Under the pieces are notes generated by a model. The model saw only the letters and a program-made list of their open reading frames with translations. It had not been told where the DNA came from and did no database searches. DNA of 64,000 bases from JANQPX01 sp965204405. Its GTDB lineage: Bacteria; Pseudomonadota; Alphaproteobacteria; Geminicoccales; Geminicoccaceae. Below, piece after piece: positions 60,823-64,000 of this stretch; within the stretch, counting starts at the first letter, position 1; the number at the start of each line of letters is the position of its first letter. Location: the NCBI GenBank assembly GCA_965204405.1, contig CBDBEN010000005.1:1612001-1676000 (forward strand), given 5' to 3'. The position numbers were made by a program, and so were the translations under genes.

Positions 60823-62487
60823 TCATGGAAGCAAACCCGCAAAGTCAAGAAGGTGCTGCATTTGCACACGACGGCCAAATTCGCTGGTTTCTTTGGCTCC
60901 AATATCGACATCGGCAATCAGGTCGAGGCCCTTGCCCGTGCTCTCTCGGTAATGATCGATTAAGCCGATGATGACTTCGCCGACAATCGTGCCTCCAACA
61001 GGTCCGAGAATGTTACCAAATTCTTTCGTCGTCCCCGGATCCTGCTTCAGACCATAGCCGGACTTCCGGTTTGATACCCCCTGGCCGGAACCATTGGCTT
61101 CGACAGCGAGGTTGTCTCGCCACGACGCCTGCACGTGGCTCGCCTCTTGGAGAATGTAGTACCAAAGGGGCGTTTCCTCGACGACGAGATTGGACCTGAT
61201 CACATCATCGGCGGAAATGCTCTCAAGCCCCATGCGTTCTGCTAATTGCTGGCCTGAGGGCAGTCTGTAGATCCGACCGCGGTTGAGGTTTCTTGCAGCC
61301 AACGAACCAAGGTCGTCACTTGGCACGACCCCGACCTCGTGGAGGTTGAAGAGGTGAGCTGGTAGTTTTGTATCAATTCGCCGCGCTTTTTGCGGTTCGA
61401 CCGTGCTGCCGTCCACAGGGAAAAAATGGCGCCAATCAATCACATTCTGTTCTTCGATCGGACGAAAACCTCTCAAGCCTCCTGTGGCAGGATCGAAGAG
61501 ATCCACATGCTGCCGGACATCATTGAGCGTATAGCTCTGACGGACTTGACTGTGACCGAACCTGTATGCCGCCACTGAAAATTCGATGGGCATATAGGGA
61601 CGCTGGATCGTACTGTTCTGATTATCGTAAAATCCATCTTTAAAATAGAAACGGCGCCCGTCCTGCGCAATTTCCTTAGTACGCTGAACGCCAATCACTT
61701 GCGGGAGAAAATCTTCCACAAGAAGCCTGTGGTAATAATGAATGACGTGATCACGTGCTTCTTCGAAGATTTCTCTCTTCTGTCCCGGCATTAGGCTGGT
61801 CATATCCAGACCATGGTCGTCGATCAACTCATCGACGACGGCATTGTGAAAAGCGATGAAGGCCGCTTGCAGTTGGCTGACGATGATATTCTCGTCATTT
61901 CGCGGATCGCCGATGAGCGCGACACCATTAAATCGTGCCAAATCATGGCGACCGCTGGTTCCGATCGAATCACCGACCACCAGCTTAGGCAGGTCGTAGA
62001 GATAAGGACTGGCTTCGGGGCCGGCACCATAGACGCAGTCAAGATCGAGATTGATCGTTCGCTGATTGGCCACCTGCCGCGGCAAGGCCGGCTGGTCCAG
62101 CTGTGTTGTTACGTCGAGCGTGATATCGTGATCAATGAATTGACCAAAAAATGTAATGCCAGCGGGGGCAATACCTTCGCCCACCGGCGTTGTGCTTTCC
62201 TCCATAGGCCCGTCGTCACGCCCCAGTCGATGCAAGTCGTAGATTGGACTGGGGTGAGGATGAAGCCCCGTCAGATTGTTGCCGAATGGTTCATTAAGCG
62301 CAAAGAGGCGGCCAAAGCGCCCCTCGATCTGTCCAGATTCATTGCTGAGAGGCAAGATGTCACTTGCCTCGAGTTCAGGCGTGAAAGCAGGAGATCCGTG
62401 GCCGTATTGCTGTGACGTTGCCGGACTAGCCAGCAGAGCTGACAGCAGCCCCGACAGGGTCATCACGGATAATGAAGCTGACCTCAT
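60823..62487 (-). CDS. Secreted animal-type haem peroxidase (An_peroxidase)
   Basis: A 554-residue haem peroxidase of the myeloperoxidase-like superfamily. A signal peptide (MRSASLSVMTLSGLLSALLA, cleavage near ATS-QQ) directs export. The distal His120 lies in FFGQFIDHDITLD, and the proximal His312 in YRFGHSQVRQSY; DPRNDENIIVSQLQAAFIAFHN is the family's core stretch. Bacterial members may make antimicrobial hypohalous acids or couple lipids/proteins; the substrate is unknown. It is a single gene with no maturation partner nearby. Confidence 0.93.
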   Translation of the reverse strand: MRSASLSVMTLSGLLSALLASPATSQQYGHGSPAFTPELEASDILPLSNESGQIEGRFGRLFALNEPFGNNLTGLHPHPSPIYDLHRLGRDDGPMEESTTPVGEGIAPAGITFFGQFIDHDITLDVTTQLDQPALPRQVANQRTINLDLDCVYGAGPEASPYLYDLPKLVVGDSIGTSGRHDLARFNGVALIGDPRNDENIIVSQLQAAFIAFHNAVVDELIDDHGLDMTSLMPGQKREIFEEARDHVIHYYHRLLVEDFLPQVIGVQRTKEIAQDGRRFYFKDGFYDNQNSTIQRPYMPIEFSVAAYRFGHSQVRQSYTLNDVRQHVDLFDPATGGLRGFRPIEEQNVIDWRHFFPVDGSTVEPQKARRIDTKLPAHLFNLHEVGVVPSDDLGSLAARNLNRGRIYRLPSGQQLAERMGLESISADDVIRSNLVVEETPLWYYILQEASHVQASWRDNLAVEANGSGQGVSNRKSGYGLKQDPGTTKEFGNILGPVGGTIVGEVIIGLIDHYRESTGKGLDLIADVDIGAKETSEFGRRVQMQHLLDFAGLLP

Positions 62488-62775
62488 AGCAGCCCCCCTA
62501 AGTTGTTGAACCTGTCACAGCAATACATCCTGCGGCTCCGGGGTCTGTGAAGCATTTCATAGCTCCGCCAGATAGGGGCGAAACAGGGAGGGGTTCAAAA
62601 TTCGGGCTGTGCCGCCCTGGCTGATCGAGGGCGGCCTGCCAGCCAAGCAGGTGATCGCCCATCCGATCGCCGGGCGCTATACAGATCACCATGTAGGTGG
62701 TCGTCGGTGTCGGATATGGTCGCGCGTTCGTAGCGTGCGCTCTCCGGGCCTTAACGAAATCTTGGAGACCAAGTG

Positions 62776-63234
62776 TCAGGCGAAGAGCTCAGGCTTCACT
62801 GACGGTGCCTGTGCTTCCAAGAGGCCCTTGAAGTCCTGGAGGCCGAGCGTGGCCAGTGTATTCAGCTCTGCATCCAGAATCTCGTAAATCATCCCGTCAG
62901 TGCCTCGGTTGCTGAAGAAAACGATCGCGTCCTGGTCGCCACCGCCCTCGCTATGAGGCTCGCCGCCCGGCGGCGTGGCAACATAGCTTCCCACCGGCCT
63001 GATCTCTTTTAGCGTTCCGTCGGTCTTGTAGATGCGCAGCTCGCCTTGCAAGACCAGTGTCCGATAGGCGGCGTGGTGTCGATGTAGGACGACCCTTTCA
63101 TTTGCTTCGAACTTGAACAGCACATCAACGATCTTGGCGTCCTCGTCGACGCTGCAGACGTGATACCAAGCATGGTCGATGCCTTCGAGCTGATACCAGG
63201 AAATGTTGCTTTCATCGAATCCCAAGGTCTGCAC
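62776..63234 (-). CDS. Cupin-domain protein
   Basis: A 152-residue single-domain cupin. The first motif is in ERVVLHRHHAAYRTLVLQGEL (His-His and Glu), the second in PPGGEPHSEGGGDQ (His). The arrangement fits a metal-binding cupin such as the acetylacetone-dioxygenase-like group, but the reaction is unknown. It is divergent from the AraC-type regulator gene, which may control it. Confidence 0.85.
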   Translation of the reverse strand: MQTLGFDESNISWYQLEGIDHAWYHVCSVDEDAKIVDVLFKFEANERVVLHRHHAAYRTLVLQGELRIYKTDGTLKEIRPVGSYVATPPGGEPHSEGGGDQDAIVFFSNRGTDGMIYEILDAELNTLATLGLQDFKGLLEAQAPSVKPELFA

Positions 63235-63401
63235 GGCATGTCTCCCTAAAAGACGTCTTCAAGATTATTGCGGCCATCAAGGAGCGTTCAGATGCCCCTC
63301 GATGCTGGTCGATCGACCGTAGCCCGTGGAGGCCTTTCTCGGCTTGCCATTTGGTGCCAAAGTCACGTGCCAATCAAAATATCAAGGGATCTGACCAGAG
63401 G

Positions 63402-64000
63402 ATGGCAGGGCATCAACAAGGCTTCACGCGCGCAAGCTCTCTTGGTCCGATCGCTGACTTCGTCGACCACCAAGGGGGCTCGATTGCCCGGGTCCTGGGG
63501 GATGTGGGCCTTCCATTTGCCGTGCTCGAATCGCCGGACATGCCGATACCGCTGACCGAGCAATTCAACCTGCTTGGACGGGCCGCCCGGGAGACGGGCG
63601 ATCCGCATTTCGGCGCCAGGCTTGGCCAAAATGTTCGCATCGAGAGGCTGAGCGCATTCGGCAAGTGGGTAAGCGAGGCCGACGATGTCGCCGGCGCGAT
63701 CGATCGCTCTAATCGGGGGCTGAATGCCTACCTGCAGACAGCCACCGTGCTGACGCTCGAGCATCACGGGGATACTGCCCGCTGGTCCATCGAGTTTCTC
63801 GACCCTGGGGACGAAGGGCGCTATCAGAACGAGCTCTTGGGGCTATCCTATCTGATCGATGTCGTGCGCAGCTTTGCCGGGCGCTCGTGGACGCCTGACG
63901 TGGTTCACACAACGAAGACGAAAAAGGCGGAGACAAGCTCTCTCGAGCAGGTGTTCAAGGCCAACGTCAATGCCGGCAATATCGTGCCGACCATAGAGTT
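63402..64000 (+). CDS. AraC-family regulator, N-terminal part (runs off the window)
   Basis: An open frame of 199 residues runs to the right edge. It has the N-terminal ligand domain of the OruR-like AraC regulators: LLGRAARETGDPHFGARLGQ, SAFGKWVSEADDVAGAID and LGLSYLIDVVRSFAGRSW. The C-terminal DNA-binding domain would lie beyond the window. AGAGG precedes the ATG. It is divergent from the cupin gene, a typical arrangement for an activator and its target. Confidence 0.85.
   Translation, partial: MAGHQQGFTRASSLGPIADFVDHQGGSIARVLGDVGLPFAVLESPDMPIPLTEQFNLLGRAARETGDPHFGARLGQNVRIERLSAFGKWVSEADDVAGAIDRSNRGLNAYLQTATVLTLEHHGDTARWSIEFLDPGDEGRYQNELLGLSYLIDVVRSFAGRSWTPDVVHTTKTKKAETSSLEQVFKANVNAGNIVPTIE

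Overview
The window is a 64 kb stretch of a GC-rich alphaproteobacterial chromosome. The supporting evidence is a SAM-II riboswitch ahead of metX, the metX-metW and hisC-tyrC neighbourhoods, the lgt-midA-pgeF order, a CheR/CheD/CheB/CheT-type chemotaxis operon, and many 4-bp overlaps between genes. I suspect a Rhodospirillales-like lineage, but the sequence alone does not settle the order. No rRNA, tRNA or CRISPR array was seen.

Layout. 1-6.8 kb: a family-5 (dipeptide/oligopeptide-type) ABC importer with two ATPases, followed by a sugar epimerase and a Gfo/Idh/MocA dehydrogenase, which looks like an uptake-and-catabolism operon. 6.8-7.5 kb: a decayed IS6-family transposase. 7.7-14 kb: a branched-chain-amino-acid-type (Liv) ABC importer ending in an Asp/Glu/hydantoin racemase, with a divergent FCD-type GntR regulator. 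14.4-19.1 kb: an FGE-like lipoprotein, then a PhnD-type binding protein paired with a membrane GGDEF-EAL protein. 19.2-20.2 kb: an IS1182 relic. 20.4-28 kb: an M3 peptidase, a degenerate group II intron 3' end, metXW under a SAM-II riboswitch, and hisC-tyrC-chaC. 28.5-44.9 kb: an unrecognised protein, an MFS transporter, a universal stress protein, a patatin, lgt-midA-pgeF, a hydrolase, an EamA transporter, paaG-paaI, a nitroreductase, an SDR, an iron-containing dehydrogenase and a TylF-like methyltransferase. 44.9-50.6 kb: an insertion-sequence graveyard (IS630 relic, integrase fragment, IS91, IS5 relic, MITE, two intact IS630-type elements). 50.7-58.2 kb: a visibly more AT-rich chemotaxis operon (STAS, cheY, cheA, cheW, cheR, cheD, cheB, cheY, candidate CheT). 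58.7-64 kb: a sulfolactaldehyde-reductase-like protein, 3-hydroxybutyrate dehydrogenase, a secreted animal-type haem peroxidase, a cupin and the start of an AraC-type regulator.

The most unusual signal is a community of TA-targeting elements related to IS630: two 1,053-bp copies of one element, one intact and one decayed copy of a second, and six short hairpin elements (MITEs). Several share a single TA with their neighbour, giving end-to-end chains such as TA-MITE-TA-IS-TA-IS-TA at 48280-50599. Several begin exactly in the TAG stop codon of a host gene (C-TA-G target). In the MITEs the long hairpin stem varies in a base-paired, compensatory way between copies, and the loop is inverted in one copy. 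The ends of one MITE type match the two ends of the resident IS630 element, so these MITEs look like its non-autonomous derivatives.
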